64,000 nucleotides of DNA from Eutrigla gurnardus (Eukaryota; Chordata; Actinopteri; Perciformes; Triglidae), in NCBI GenBank assembly GCA_963514095.1, contig OY741264.1, forward strand, positions 10,525,554 through 10,589,553. Direction: 5' to 3'. The notes under the pieces are model-generated. The model searched no databases, was not told the origin of the DNA, and saw only the letters and a list, made by a program, of their open reading frames with translations. A program made the translations under genes and the position numbers. Numbering within the stretch: position 1 is the stretch's first letter; the number at the start of each line of letters is the position of its first letter. Positions 13,005-25,594 of the stretch are shown one piece after another.

Positions 13005-14673
13005 ACTTGTTAGCAGCATTTAGGTCAGATAACAACATCTCACAGTCTACAAGCCGCGTTGCCATGAAAGCTCCCATCAAATCTGCCTGATGCTGTAAAA
13101 GCCTTGTGTGATTTGGGGCATGTAAGCCCTTGGAATCACACTGGCCTGCCAGAGCGAAGTGTGCTGTCAGAGCGTGGCGAGGTGGACGAGGCTACATGGT
13201 CAGACTTGCTCTATCTCATGCATCACTTGCCACTAAGATGCTGGTTCAACCGACAGCGGGCCAATAACGAGGCCACATTTTTTTGATTCTCACGCAAACT
13301 GACAAATTAAGACAGAGCCGAGGATGATGGCTTCCTCCTCTCCCACGAGAAAAAAAAAGAGAGAGACGGTCGCGAGCATCGATTCAGATCCACCTGTAGG
13401 AACCAGCAGCTTGTGTCTGCGTTGGACTCAATTGAAGTGTGCACATGCACAGAGAGACAATGCACAGCGGACTAAGATCCCACGTCCGAGCTGAATACAA
13501 GGTTGCACACAAGTGACTCACAGGTGATATAATAGTCCCTCCCTTTGAGGAACTCCAGACCCCACAGGTTGGGGCTGAACTCCTGGAACTTGAACGTGAA
13601 CTTTACGTCCTGGCGAGGCTTGTCGCAGTTCAGCAGGGGCGTGTCTGTCTTGGCGATGGTGCAGCTCTCCATCTGACTTCTGGAGACCAGGTACACCCGG
13701 TAGAACTCCTCCTTTCCCCCCGACGAGGCGTCTGCCCGGGGACACACGATGTCCATCTTATCTCCGATCTGAGGATACAGGACCAGACCCTGACCTGGAC
13801 CAAATCTGTGTGAGAGATAAGAAAACAAAGGCAAGCCTCATTGTGACATTCAAGCAGAAAAAAAAACCGTCAATAAACAAATAAAACCTCATTATCAGAA
13901 GAATGAAGAAAATACTGAAAAATGGCCTTTAAGAAAAGGCCCAAAGGTCTTCAAATGTTTTGTTTCAGAAACAAAGAAATTCCAAAAAGCTGAAACAATT
14001 AGTCAACAGAAAATTAATCTACCGGTATTTAAAAAACTATTTTGATGATCGATGAATACATTTGAGTCATTAGAGTCATTTTTCAAGAATAAAAAATAAA
14101 AAGTCTTCCTTTGCCTTGTCTGACAGGAAACTGAATATATTTGGGTTGTGTGTGTTTGTGAAACACAATAAGTCATTTGAAGATCTTGCTCTTTTTCTGA
14201 CATTGTCACACCACAGCATTCATCAATAAATTGAGGAAACATAATCAGCAAATTAATGAATAATAATGAAAAATACTAGTTAGTTGCAGCCCTATTGAAC
14301 GCACCGTGATATAAAAACCTCCCGTTTGAGAAGCTGGGGCATATTTGACATTTGTTGCTGTATAATTGAATTAAAACGATTAATAGAATATCCGTATTAT
14401 TAGTGGACTAATTAGCTCTGTGGGCACGTGACATATCAAAACTCTGGTTTCGGGATCTGCAGTAAAACGCTTGTATCCTCTGGATAACTTGGTGAATTAG
14501 ATCACATTACAGGGACAGCGGGAAGTTCCACCGTCTCTCAAGTGTGAAAGTGCTTCATCCACTTACTTGGGGTTGGAGCTGCTCCAGTGGATGGACTCCA
14601 GAGTGACGGCGCGGCACGAGCTAATGACGGCCAGCAGGATCACGGTAGCGCCGCTCCATGTGATTCTCCCCAT
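7351..14673 (-). CDS. efnb2: Ephrin-B2-like transmembrane Eph-receptor ligand
   Basis: Five exons read on the minus strand: 14673-14567, 13805-13522, 12225-12133, 8663-8547 and 7745-7351. All have consensus splice sites and compatible phases, giving 996 nt and 331 residues (human EFNB2 is about 333). A signal peptide covers roughly residues 1-22. The receptor-binding domain follows at about 27-165, with the Eph-docking loop FSPNLWG at 112-118. Next come a Ser/Pro-rich stalk, a membrane segment near 224-244, and a tyrosine-containing tail ending in the PDZ ligand YYKV. The transmembrane anchor excludes ephrin-A. CTIAKTDTPLLNC and SPNLWGLEF resemble ephrin-B2 more than B1 or B3. The tail diverges from mammals (HYERVSSDYGAP where mammals have HYEKVSGDYGHP), so this may be the faster-evolving teleost duplicate (efnb2b). 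The protein acts at the plasma membrane in contact-dependent bidirectional signalling during axon guidance and vessel patterning. Confidence 0.9.
11152..11260. repeat. 31-bp tandem repeat in efnb2 intron 3
   Basis: Three perfect 31-bp units (starting aaaatccaaacagaaggg) are followed by a partial fourth. Each unit contains a 7-bp inverted repeat, GGTAGTG-a-CACTACC. It lies in the long intron between exons 3 and 4 of the ephrin gene. Confidence 0.95.
12064..12090. repeat. (CA)n microsatellite
   Basis: A short CA run just 3' of ephrin exon 3, on the intron side of its splice donor at 12132. Confidence 0.85.
12235..12274. repeat. (GA)n / (TC)n tract beside a splice acceptor
   Basis: About 20 GA dinucleotides, reading as (TC)n on the minus strand. 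The tract begins about 10 bases upstream of the acceptor of ephrin exon 3 (exon start 12225), so it lengthens the polypyrimidine tract of that acceptor. Confidence 0.9.
12941..13003. repeat. (CA)n microsatellite
   Basis: An imperfect CA run with single-base interruptions, in ephrin intron 2. Confidence 0.9.
13985..14300. repeat. Dispersed fish repeat in efnb2 intron 1
   Basis: It opens with a cgattaat/attagt-rich segment and closes with 'gttagttgcagccct'. I recognise this as the signature of an abundant non-autonomous DNA repeat of percomorph fishes. Related remnants occur near 12740-12800 and 33060-33370 in this window. Exact ends and target-site duplications were not determined. Confidence 0.5.
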
Positions 14674-15103
14674 CACAGGAATAAAGGATCATAAAACGCA
14701 GTGGAAACGGGAGAAGACGCGTTGCCCCTGCATGTCTCCGGCGGCTCCAGGTGCGCGCACAGGACGCATCCCCACCAAGTTGCGAGTATTCCTCCTGCAG
14801 TTGTGTGAGCCTTTCCACATTGTGCGTAATTGGCTAGAAAACCATCCGTGTGACGAAAGCCATGTATTGGGGACAGAGATTTGTGAGGAGTATTTGAGTC
14901 GTCAGCTGACTGGCCGGTCCGCCCATACACTGGCTCGTGCGGAGGGGAGACCGGGGCTGGTTGGCACACTTTTTTCTACACACTAAGATACTGAGATAAA
15001 TACAGGATCATAAGACGGGTTGTTTTTTTTCTCCTTTGGTGGTTATGTTAGAGGTTGGGTTTATCTTCTCAGCACGTTTTGGGAATGCATAATTAAAAAG
15101 AAA

Positions 15104-15175
15104 CATCTTCATAAAATATATAGCTTATATATATTATTTTATCTTCATAAAATATATAGCTTATATATATATATT
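15104..15175. repeat. Short tandem duplication, about 35 bp
   Basis: A segment starting atcttcataaaatatatagc occurs twice in direct succession, the second copy ending in a TA run. Confidence 0.85.
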
Positions 15176-15337
15176 GCAACCTAAAAATAGTTTAATCTCT
15201 GTGAACTATGTTGTTTTAACTTTTTTATTTGGTTGGTAAAAGAGTTTGGTTTAGAGTTTTTCTTCATCTGTATTATAAACTGTAAAGCCCTTTCAGGCAA
15301 TTTAATTATTTTTATAAATAAGATTAACTAAACTGTA

Positions 15338-15580
<243 letters not shown>

Positions 15581-16356
15581 TATAAAGTTACATCATCTAC
15601 TATCTGTGGTTTATTAAAACGTTCAATGATATTATGATATTATTATCTTACTTTTTTAGCGAACCATATAAGGAAGTTAAGGACAAAAGTTTAGTTTAGT
15701 TTATTAGTTTATAAGTAAAAAGAGCAGCTTTATGTGGTCCATTTCCAGCAGCAGTCCCGGCCTGTTGACAATAGACGCCCTGAAAGAGGGTAGAGATTTG
15801 TTTGATGCATGTTGTGGTCTCCCCTGTTCGGGGGGAGATTGCTGTGGTTACAAACAGAAAGATGAGTTTTGACTCAGCGATCACCTTAAATGAACCTACT
15901 CTACTCAGAAAAGCATGTTGCAGGAATGAGTCCCGGAATGAGCTAGCGGTTTTGCGGTTCCCGTTCCCTCCTCTCAAAATCATACTCAAATTGGGTTTTT
16001 TTTTCATAGGGTTTTTGGTATTTAGTTAGATGGCTGAATTAAGGTCTGTGGTTTACAAAAGCTTAAGAGGTTTTAATGTTTCGTTCTACTACATAAAATA
16101 CCTCAGTAATTACCCCTCTTGTGAATTTCAAAGATTTTAAGTGTCTTTAAAAAGGCGGTTGCTAACAAGTGGCTAAATGAGAAAACGTAATCGTGCTGAG
16201 TCGGCCTCGTTGCCACTGTGGTGTTTGTTATTATGTTAGCATTTTACTTCTGGCAATTGCATTAATGCTTCAAAAATAAGAAAAGTGGTGTTCATTTGTG
16301 AACAAAACTTATCATAAACTTGTGTTTGCCACAGAGCTTATTTTCTGCCATAATCC

Positions 16357-16391
16357 AAAAGCCAATGGAAAAAAACCCCATTGGCTTTTTG
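16357..16391. repeat. Inverted repeat, 12-bp arms
   Basis: The arms aaaagccaatgg and ccattggctttt are separated by an A-rich loop. It may belong to a small inverted-repeat transposon covering roughly 16350-16600. Confidence 0.6.
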
Positions 16392-16498
16392 TGGAGGGAA
16401 CCAGTGCGAGTCGCACTTCAGGGGTTGGCCTACAAAAATACATCCTCCCTGCAGTGCTCTATGCGCAGACTTTAATTAGAATGCCATTGAATGCAATG

Positions 16499-16538
16499 TA
16501 TTCCAGTGATGGGGAGAATAACATGGAGCTGTGCTACC
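16499..16538 (+). repeat. Inverted copy of the ephrin-B2 start-codon region
   Basis: These 40 bases match 36 of 40 bases of ephrin exon 1 (14683-14644 on the minus strand), including the ATG and the codons for MGRITWS. The copy is on the opposite strand, 1.8 kb upstream. The similarity ends abruptly on both sides. It has its own ATG at 16509 in the same frame, but no signal-peptide or splice continuation. Confidence 0.75.
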
Positions 16539-17521
16539 TCTCAACATCGAGAACATTCCCCACATAAAAACAGTGGCCACATGAGTTTGGGAAACACTCC
16601 AATTTATCCCAAGCTTAATGATTTTTTTTTTAGGATCAACATATGTCAAATTGTCATTGGATGGATGGATTCTCTTTAAAATCCTGTGTATTCTGCATTT
16701 AAGAAGCCAAGCGCTTTAAATCCCCTCATTTTCAGAGAATCTGAACGAACGACAAAGTGGTTTAAAAGATTACGCCAGACTTCTGTCTCAAGACTAAAGC
16801 GCCGCAAAAATGTCTGCATCTCTGTTGGGAACTGACTGGCCTGCATGTGTGTTCAAAGTGCCGGCAGCATATTTTCCTATTTATAATTCATTTATTTTTT
16901 TAATATGGACTGCACAGGAGAAAGCAGACGAAGAGATGTTTTTCTCGTGTAAACAGAAAATCATACAGGTCAGACGTAAAGACACTTGAGATGTTTGTCT
17001 TTGGTGTGATTCTTCTTGTCGTGCATTTAGCAGAACAACACAGATTTACTAATTTGGCAGATTCCATACATAACACACATTCAGGTGTCAGTGGGAATCC
17101 AGTTTTTGTTTGTAGCATTTCTCAGCTAACTAAAGGCAAAAAACACTCTGGGAAAAAAGGGAATATATCAAAGTGCATTTATTCACAAAAACAATCTTGG
17201 TGTAACAGTGAAGACCTGTTAAATTGTGATTGAGGGATTTGTTTTGTCTGAAATCGCTGCAGTTTCTGACACACATATGTCTGACACACGTAACACAATA
17301 GGTACATTTATATTTAATATTTCAGTTTTTTGAAAAATTATACATCACCAAATTTGGAGACACATGATGTAGTGTCTCACCATGCGGCCTGCTTTCAATG
17401 TCAACATACTGGAGCCGTTGGTGGTTCATTTTCAGGTGAGATATCCCAAAGTGAAGCTAATGCTAGCATGTTAGGTGTCTGGTAATGAACAACCCCTATC
17501 ACGATTAGCATTAACCTCAAC

Positions 17522-18696
17522 CTGGGGAGAGAGCTGATGGCTGTTTCCTCATCCACATGCTTCAGCTCACTGTTGCTGATCAGGCTGTTGAGGATGTCCT
17601 GCAGGGGGCGACAAACACACTGGTCACTGTCTGGCTGTGAGAGATCACTATGTGTTTCACTCACAAGTGGAATCAGGGACCAAATCACACAATTCAGGGC
17701 AGCAAAAACTAAAGTGAACACATCAGCAATTATAATTCAATTCAATTCAATAATGCAATTAAATGTTATTCTGAAATGGGCAATTCTCTATAATTATGTT
17801 TAATCTTTCTACTACTAAGTTTATTTTGACTAAAGCAGAATTTTGAATGCAGGACTTTTACTTGTAACAAGTTATTTATACACATTGGTAATGCTACTTA
17901 ATGACTTAAATAAAAGACCTGAACACTTCTTCCACCACTGGCAATATCTTGACTTTGTTGTGACTTTGTGGTAACCAAGGTAACAGTAACAACAGCAAAG
18001 ACATTGGAGGATGGACAACAAGAAAACTAATTTAGTTGAATAAACCACATCAGTATTTAATGTTTGCATTCCAAACAAATCCATTCAGAATGATTAACTG
18101 ACATTAACAAAAAGGACATTGAGGATAAACATACTTTCATCTCTGAACTCTTAATAACTCTAACGGCCGCGTTGATAAGAAAACAAACGCCCACAAAACG
18201 TACATTAGCATTTTTAACTCCATCTCGCACTCTCCTCCTCATATTTCCCCTTAAACAGCCGAAGTTTCAGGCTTGATCAGACATCATTTCGGTGTTACCA
18301 TTCCCTGTTATTCATCCTGGCACGTTCAAAATCTGAAATACATTTCGGTTTAAGATGTAATTGAGACCCTCAAAAAGGTCTTTTAGAACTTGAGTGAGTT
18401 TAAATCATGTGGACAAGTTTCAAAAGACTCAACTAGTCCAGGTGTGACGAGGTAGCTGGAACTATAAAGTCTATAGTTTCTGTGATGATTATCACATAGC
18501 AGGATGCAACAGGTGCAGCCGCAGCAGGTTCTGGTTGAAACAGTAATATTTTGATGTTATCAGGAAGTCTGTTTGTCTGTGTGTTTGTTGTAATGATATA
18601 CTGACCTGGCTTTACTTCCTCTTTCAGCAGCTGGAGTCTCTCTTCGTCTTCTTTTTCTTCTTCTTCTTCTTTCTTCTGTCTCCTCTCCAGCCTCTG

Positions 18697-18766
<70 letters not shown>

Positions 18767-21700
18767 CTGTCTGTCTGTCTGTCTGTCTCTCTCACCCATT
18801 GAACAGTAAACCAAAGTGTGGGATAACATGTCTTTTATACACTTGCGTGTGACTCATGTGAAATCCCCCGTCTGACAGAATGACTGTCAAAAAGAAAAAA
18901 AAAGGAAATCACGCAACAAATTGAGATGCCATTTATCTTTTATGTAAATGCAGCATATAGAAGAGAAACTGTTTTCATTTCTTGAATTTACAGTTATGTC
19001 ACAGACAATGGCAGTTTGTCATTATGAATTGTAATGCAGGTGTATATGTTCCAGCCAAAGGAAAGTAGACAAAGTGTCTTGCTGCCTTTTAAGCAACATG
19101 TGTAGAAACTGAACCACATGTGGAATGATTTAAATGTGATACATATATTGTACTAAAACTTGTTCAGAATTAGGGTCTAGTGTGGATTTGGGACACAAGT
19201 GTACACAGCCATGCCTGTGGCTCTCCGAGGCTGACCTAAAGACGCTCACGGTGAAAATGCTAATATGCTGAAGGGGCACTTCACCCAGAAAATGATTATT
19301 TGTAAATCAGTTCCTCACTGTGTGTTAAGTTGAATCCGAAAACAGAGAAAAGTCTTGATGGATTCCAGCAAAAGCACACCTACTCATCCAGACCGCTAGG
19401 AGGAAGGGTGCAGTCACAATGTACATGTCCAAAATGAATTTTGGGTCCGTTCAGCTGCATCGCTTACGTCAAAAAAGTTGAGAAAAATTCAATTTTTCAG
19501 GTGGCGACGGATCCGTCAGCCAATCAGATCGCATTATACAACTCCCCCATGTGCTAGAAACACCTTCCCTCATCCGTCAACGGACATGTACGGTGTGAAT
19601 GCGCCCTAAGGTTTTAGCGAAGATGCATGTGATTGGGTAGTACGAAGCATACGTCTGGATAAATGAGACTTATATTGGGTGAGTTATGTGAGATGATTTT
19701 GTTGACTTCAAGTCATCAAGGAGTTACTCCGTTTGGATGAGGAGGCAAGTGAGAAAACTACGTTTTCTTCAAGAATTCAAGGTAAAAACGCAAGAAGTCA
19801 GAAAACCACCAAAGTCATTATGATACATCATCTGGGAGCCTGAATATAAAAGCCTGTGCCAATCAGTTCAAGAGACCTTTCACTGGCTAAGTGAATACTT
19901 TGACCTGCTGGTGATGCCAGAGGAAAACTCAGAGGATCACCAAAGGCTTTCATCGTCTTTGGTATATGCAATATCCAAAATATCCAATATCATGGCAACT
20001 TTTCCATGTTATAATTTTCACATTTGCGCCTTCACTCACACAGATGGTACGGACCCATTTCTTTTCAAGCCACCTGTACAATCACTGAGCGTTATGACGT
20101 GGTGGTGAACTGAATTGGATTTCTGTTTGACAGTTATGGGAGTGTCACCAACGGGGATTTTGAAAAGGACCCTTTTCCACTAAATGACTTTCCTCGTTAC
20201 ACGTCTCAGATGTCACTCACAGCCTGGCCCAGAATCTCACTGCCCACAGTGTTTATTTGTGGTAACCTGGTAACCAAGTCATACTGCTCTGTTTCTGAGA
20301 AGACAAGGTGCCTCCCCCATCCATTCTCACTATCACTACCCCCCTCCTTCTCCTGCACTGACAAGAGCAGCTTTTTGGAGTCATACAAACCTTATTTTCT
20401 TACACTCAGTCAGTGGACGTGTGTCATGTAAGCTACATGACATTCCCGCGAGTGCGTTAAAGAGGAAACGCAAGAAAATATAGAGCAGCGGCCGTGTAGT
20501 TGAAGGGAAAAGATTGAAAGTACATGAGGGGGCGGGGGAAGAAGCAGAGAAGCGGCAGGGACCCTCCCCTTCGTCTCTACTGGAAATTGACAATGCGTAA
20601 TATGCCAGCTGAGGAGGCTTCAAACAAAATCTTCACTCCTTCTGTCTGGCTCTCTGTCTCCTCCCTGTCACAGATGAGATACAGAGTTTGTAAGTCGGCT
20701 CAAAGAGGAACTGACATCACATTTAGCTGTTACGGGGAAAGGAGATAATCTTCCTTTGACTTTCTAGTGAACTTTTTTGACTTTGTTACGACCATGGAAA
20801 CCAGAAATGAAAGCCAGTGTCAAAGTTTGTCCCAAAATGACTTTATGTGTTGTATTTATGTCTAGTCAAAAATAAATAAATAAACAAGAGACTTTCTTTT
20901 CTACGGCACAGAGCCTGACTTCAGTGTTTCCACGTGGGCCACCCAAGGGCTCGGGCTTCACTCTGTTTTCCTGCCACATGTGGCACATGCATGAGAGGCC
21001 CGACGGCCATGCCGCTGATACAACCTGATGACATTTCCAGCTCTCTGCGCCGTCATCTTGTCAACCTGCGACGTGTGTTTTCAGACAGAGGCAGATGTAC
21101 TTCACCGCCAACATCTGAGACCAAATGCCACTTTGGTTTTCACTCCAAAACCAAGTGAAAAAACCACACGGCGAGAGGCAAAGAGCAACAAAGGGTTGTC
21201 TTTTAATCCTGCTCTTTCACAGTGACATGCAACCGGTGCTCGGTTTCCCCCGACCCAAAACCCCTGCGGCTAAAATTAGCAGGTTTAGAGGAAGTGTGGG
21301 TGAGCATCGGAGGTGGAAAGACTAACGCTGATTATGATTTAATTCCACAAACTACTTTAAATATACGTACACTTCTCAAGTTATTAGGTTATTGGAACTG
21401 AAAGTTCATCGAATGATTCAATGAAACTTACATTAAACACCTACTTGCATTAATAAATGTCAATTTCAATTTGATTGATGTGTAAAGGTGTTTTTAGAGG
21501 ATTTGCCTAGCACATGTATTATAAATGTTACACATAGATTGACAGGTTTCTATTGTAAACTTCCATTATCTCGAAACCGAAACTATCTCACACTCATGAT
21601 GTCATAATGACGTAAAACACTATCAATTATATAAATTATATTATATATTATTAAATATTAAATCTGAAAATGAGTTTGATCAAAACAAAATCAGGCTTTA

Positions 21701-24700
21701 AATGAAAAAATAAACTTGTTAACTGATTGTAGTGAAGGAGTAAAAGAAAACAAAAAAGAATATAGTGAATATTTGCATCAACATATCAACACTCATGTAA
21801 CATGTATGTAACTAATAGAATTTACTGATATGTTTTGTCACTTGATATCATAGAAATTAGTTGTTATGACAACATTTGAGCTCCGAACTAAATTTTACTC
21901 ATTTCCATATGTTTGGAAGACAGTTCAAACTAATAAAGTGGGTCATTTTTTTGTAGTCGGCAACCTTCAAAACATTTGAATTAGTTGAATCAAATGTAAC
22001 ACAGAGCAAACGACCACATTGTATCTATTTGAAGGTATCTATTAGAATAAATGTTTCAGATCCTCACAAGTATTTCAACCCACATGTCATCATTTTAAAT
22101 AAGTGGAAAATCTATAACGAATGTTGAATCGACATTCGTTATTTGTTTCCTTTTATGGGTAATCAATTAGTATTTTTGTTGTTGTTGATGATTTTGTGTT
22201 ATTTTGATGTCTTTATTTCATATTTTTTTGTCCCAGTATTTAAATTGGTTTCCAATGGTGGAGAGTAACTTAGTATTTTTACTCAAGTACTGTACATAAG
22301 ATCATGTTTGAGGTACTTTACTTGAGCTATACTTTACACTTCTACTCCATCCAATTTTAGAGGCAAATACTGTATTTTTTACTACGATAAGATACATTTA
22401 CTTGATAACTCGAGTAAATTTGCATATTCAGATTATTAATATAAAATATAACACAACTAATACATTGTATATATGTATACATGTTATATTATTAAAAGGC
22501 AATAGTGTATAAAGTAACTAAAATTAGCTCCACCTTTACAGCAACTTTAAACAGAACTACAGCTCTGGAAAATAAAGAGACCTCCATCTTTTTCTTATAT
22601 CAGCATCTCTACATGTATGGCAGATATTAAATTCCAGTCTCAGGCACACCTTAATCTCCTTAATGAGGTAGTGATTAGGTGATCACCCGAACCAAATCTT
22701 ATTCTACAAGGAAAAGTATAAAAACATCATCATGATCTACAAAAAGGATGGAAAATGGCAGCTGGGGTGAAGGGCACAAGGAGGACGGTTGGAAAAACAG
22801 AAGCTGAAGTTGTGCAAAGTCAGAAAAAAAGTCTTTCATAAATGAGAAACAAAGACGAGCCAGGCTGAGGTTTGTAAAAGACCATTATGACTGGAGTATG
22901 GTCATCTTCTCTGATGAGTCCAAGTTTCAGCTTTGCCCAACACCTGGTGGTCTAATGGTTAGACAGCGACCTGGAGAGGCCTACAAGCCACAGTGTCTGT
23001 TATTAGGTGGAGGATCGTGATGATCTGGGGTCCTCAGGAAGGCTGGAATCGGGTAGATCTGTCTTTGTGAAGGATGCTTGAATTAAGCCACGTACAAGGT
23101 CCTCCTGGAAGAAAAGCTGCTTCCCTCTGCTCTGAAAATGTTCCCCAACACTCAGGATTGATTCTTCCAGCAGGACAATGGTCCATGCCACACCGCCAGG
23201 TCCATCAAGGTGTGGATGGAGGACCACCAGATAGATGGAGACCCTGTCATGGCCAGCCCAATCTCCAGACCTGAACCCCACTGAAAACCTCTGGAATGTG
23301 ATCAAGAGGAAGATGGATGGTCATAAGTCATCAAATAAAGCCAGGAGGATATCATCTTTGCACCAGGAGTGACATGAAGTCACCCAGGAGCAATGTGAGA
23401 GACTGGTGGAGAGATGCCAAGATGCACGAAAACTGGGATTAAAAATCAGGGTTATTCCACCAAATATTGATTTACCAACTCTTCACGTTAGTATTGTGTT
23501 GGTTGAAAATAATTATGAACAAGCTTTCTTTTCATTATTTGGGTTCTGAAAACACTGGATCTTTTTTGTTATGTTGACCATTACATACCTATAAATAAAT
23601 AGTACCAGAGACAGTGATCATTTTTGCAGTTCTACTTTTTCCAAAAAGCAGTATACTTCTTCCACAACTGGTGCTTTCATTATCAGTGTTTTATAATGTA
23701 AGAATGAATAATGGAGATTACAAGAAAAATAAACAAATTAATACAGATAATCCGGCTTCAACCACACACAAACAGCGAATTCAGTCAAAAATGTAATTAC
23801 TTCAGATTGAACCAACCCTGTTTGCGTTCGAAAAGAGTTAATCATCTGAATTATGTTCTTATTCATACAGTTTGAACAAGCTTTAAAGTGACTGATTGAC
23901 TAAATGTTCTTCAGAAAAGCAGATAAAAGTTCCTTTTTAGGGACACAGTACAGACATGCACATTTCAGTAATTATCAATTGTATCAAATGTAACAATAAA
24001 CTCACCGAAAATGACTGAAGCAATTGTGTGATTCATTTTCAGTTCCTCAAAGCTTCTCGTGTAGTCCTCACAAAAAAACTCTTTATCCTGAAAATCACAT
24101 CCAAGACGGATGAGTTCTTCATTGTTAGCTGAATTAGCAGCACTGCCATCTACTGATGAAGGTCAACTACTGCAGCATCATTATATTAACCTCATAAATG
24201 TTGAGGCTTCAGATCACACCAGAGCAGTCCTCAAAGCGAACGCTGACATAAGAGCTTGCTTTTCAGAATTTTTTAGTTTGAAAAGTATTTATTTGTAATA
24301 TTTGCAACCAATTCAATAAAAATACCAAAACCGACAATAAATGTATCTTTAGATCAAAACATCTGTTGCTCTTTTGTCCATCCTGGGAGAGAGATCCCTC
24401 CTCAGTTGTTCTCCCTGTGGTTTCCTCCTATTTTCACCCCTTAAAAAGGGTTTTATGGAGTTTTTCCTTATCCAATGGAGGGTCAACGGCACAGAGGATG
24501 TATGCTGTGAATTTGTGGTTTTGCGCTATTTAAATAAAATTGAATTGAATACCAGTTTTGAGTCTTTTTGAGTAACATTTGTTAAAAAACTACATTGCCA
24601 AACCATTTTAGGAAATCTTTTTTTTTTTTTTTTACAAATGACAGGAGGATATGAGACCAGCTTACTTCTTCAGTAGAAATACAAGATTGATTCACTCTGT

Positions 24701-24734
24701 TGATGGCATCTGCCACTCTGAGCTTCATGACCAT
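17522..24734 (-). CDS. Unidentified multi-exon candidate gene
   Basis: Several exon-like segments with good splice signals lie in order on the minus strand. The first (24734-24666) is 23 codons starting MVMKLRVADAINRV, with donor GTAAGC. The second (24087-24006) has acceptor ttttcag, 82 nt containing CEDYTRSFEELKMNH, and donor GTGAGT. Those two join in frame. A third (18693-18606) encodes a charged coiled-coil-like stretch (RLERRQKKEEEEEKEDEERL). A fourth (17598-17522) has acceptor ccctgcag and encodes DILNSLISNSELKHVDEE. The third and fourth do not join in phase with their neighbours, so exons are missing or wrongly drawn, and the (GA)n run makes a poor acceptor for the third. A Tc1 remnant sits inside the span. 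I recognise no family. It could be a small, fast-evolving coiled-coil gene or a set of chance exons. Confidence 0.3.
18701..18790. repeat. (TC)n followed by (TGTC)n
   Basis: About 30 TC dinucleotides, then about five TGTC units. The arginine/glutamate reading frames across it are artefacts of the repeat. Confidence 0.95.
18830..22235. other. Intergenic or intronic DNA, repeat remnants
   Basis: No conserved coding sequence was recognised. The stretch 19265-19650 contains 'ggggcacttcacccagaaaatg' (a phrase I know from abundant fish transposons) and, further on, 'gtgtgaatgcgccct', typical of terminal regions of hAT-like non-autonomous elements. The stretch 20140-21340 is GC-richer, with short ORFs that look non-coding. 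The rest is AT-rich. Confidence 0.45.
22236..22440. repeat. Dispersed fish repeat ('tactcaagtactgtac' family)
   Basis: Contains the phrases tggtggagagtaacttagta, actcaagtactgtac and ctacttctactcca-like text. I recognise these from a very abundant repeat of acanthomorph fishes. Related pieces occur at about 10735-10830, 17845-17945 and 53735-54130. Confidence 0.55.
22558..23632 (+). mobile_element. Degenerate Tc1-like (Tc1/mariner) transposon
   Basis: The plus strand resembles a Tc1-type transposase gene in pieces. It includes text for 'ARLRF..DHYDWSMVIFSDESKFQL' near 22855-22935, 'QQDNGPCHTARSIKVWMED' near 23170-23220 and 'SPDLNPTENLWNVIKRK' near 23264-23310. The first and last correspond to the second and third acidic residues of the DD(E/D) catalytic triad. 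Stops and frameshifts break the frame throughout, and no intact ORF remains. Terminal repeats are too decayed to pair. The element is surely inactive. Confidence 0.8.
24365..24555 (+). mobile_element. 3' end of a non-LTR retroelement
   Basis: Contains 'gagagatccctcctcagttgttctccctg' split across phrases I recognise from a common fish retroelement tail, then 'ttatggagtttttccttatc'. It ends in taaataaaattgaattgaat, a short TTGAA-type terminal repeat. It is a truncated fragment with no coding capacity. Confidence 0.5.
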
Positions 24735-24989
24735 GTTTTACTGCCAGTGTATAAAACCATAGAAATATGAAAGGAAACTAACTGGTACATTCTTTCTAAC
24801 TCTTCAACTATTTCCCAGTTGGAAGTTTAATGTGTAACGTTGTTCAGGTTTATGCCTGTCAGGTTAATGTTTAATCACAATGAGTTGATAACAATCTTTG
24901 CATACAGAGGAAATGACATTTTGTTGAAAATTAAAAAAAAAAGAAATGATGTCTGACAGATAATGAGGGTGTGTTGCAAGCACACAGGA

Positions 24990-25001
24990 AAGAGAGAGAG
25001 A

Positions 25002-25068
<67 letters not shown>
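24990..25068. repeat. (AG)n microsatellite
   Basis: About 35 AG dinucleotides with one ga-a interruption near the left end. Confidence 0.95.
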
Positions 25069-25069
<1 letters not shown>

Positions 25070-25499
25070 TTGTTCTTATAACCAGTAGCCGCTCCTCTTT
25101 TTCTTAATCTCACGATTCCTTTCTCCCACACACAAGGCAAATCAAGCAGGTAAGAAGCAAACTCTTTAAATCAACATCCAAATAAAGCAGCTTTAAAGCA
25201 CCAACTTCAAAACAATTGGAAGTCCTAAATGTCTTGGTCAATGCAGATTGAAATAGGAACTTTATGAAGGACCAACCTGATTTTCATAACTTAGCACAGG
25301 TTTGCGGTACGGTGAGGTGTGCGTTAACACAGGAGTGTTTGCATGCATGCTGTTCTCATTCCAGCTGCACAAACAGGCCCGGTCTAGATGTTCACGCAGG
25401 CTGGGCCGCGGGGCCCGAGGTTGCTACAGGAAACAAAAATAACAGATTCCTTTCCCTGTGATGATTACTGCTAATACAACTTTTGACACACGTCCTGTA

Positions 25500-25502
<3 letters not shown>

Positions 25503-25594
<92 letters not shown>
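25503..25594. repeat. (GT)n microsatellite
   Basis: About 45 uninterrupted GT dinucleotides, one of the longest simple repeats here, 0.8 kb upstream of the GPCR coding start. Confidence 0.97.

Noticed and set aside
14567..14986. 139-codon plus-strand ORF across ephrin exon 1
   Set aside because: Opposite strand of a GC-rich first exon and promoter; no family match.
18433..18829. Long Arg-Glu repeat proteins on the minus strand
   Set aside because: They are translations of the (GA)n microsatellite; only the short unique segment 18693-18606 has exon-like features.
23003..23305. 100-codon minus-strand ORF inside the Tc1 remnant
   Set aside because: It is the antisense shadow of the decayed transposase.
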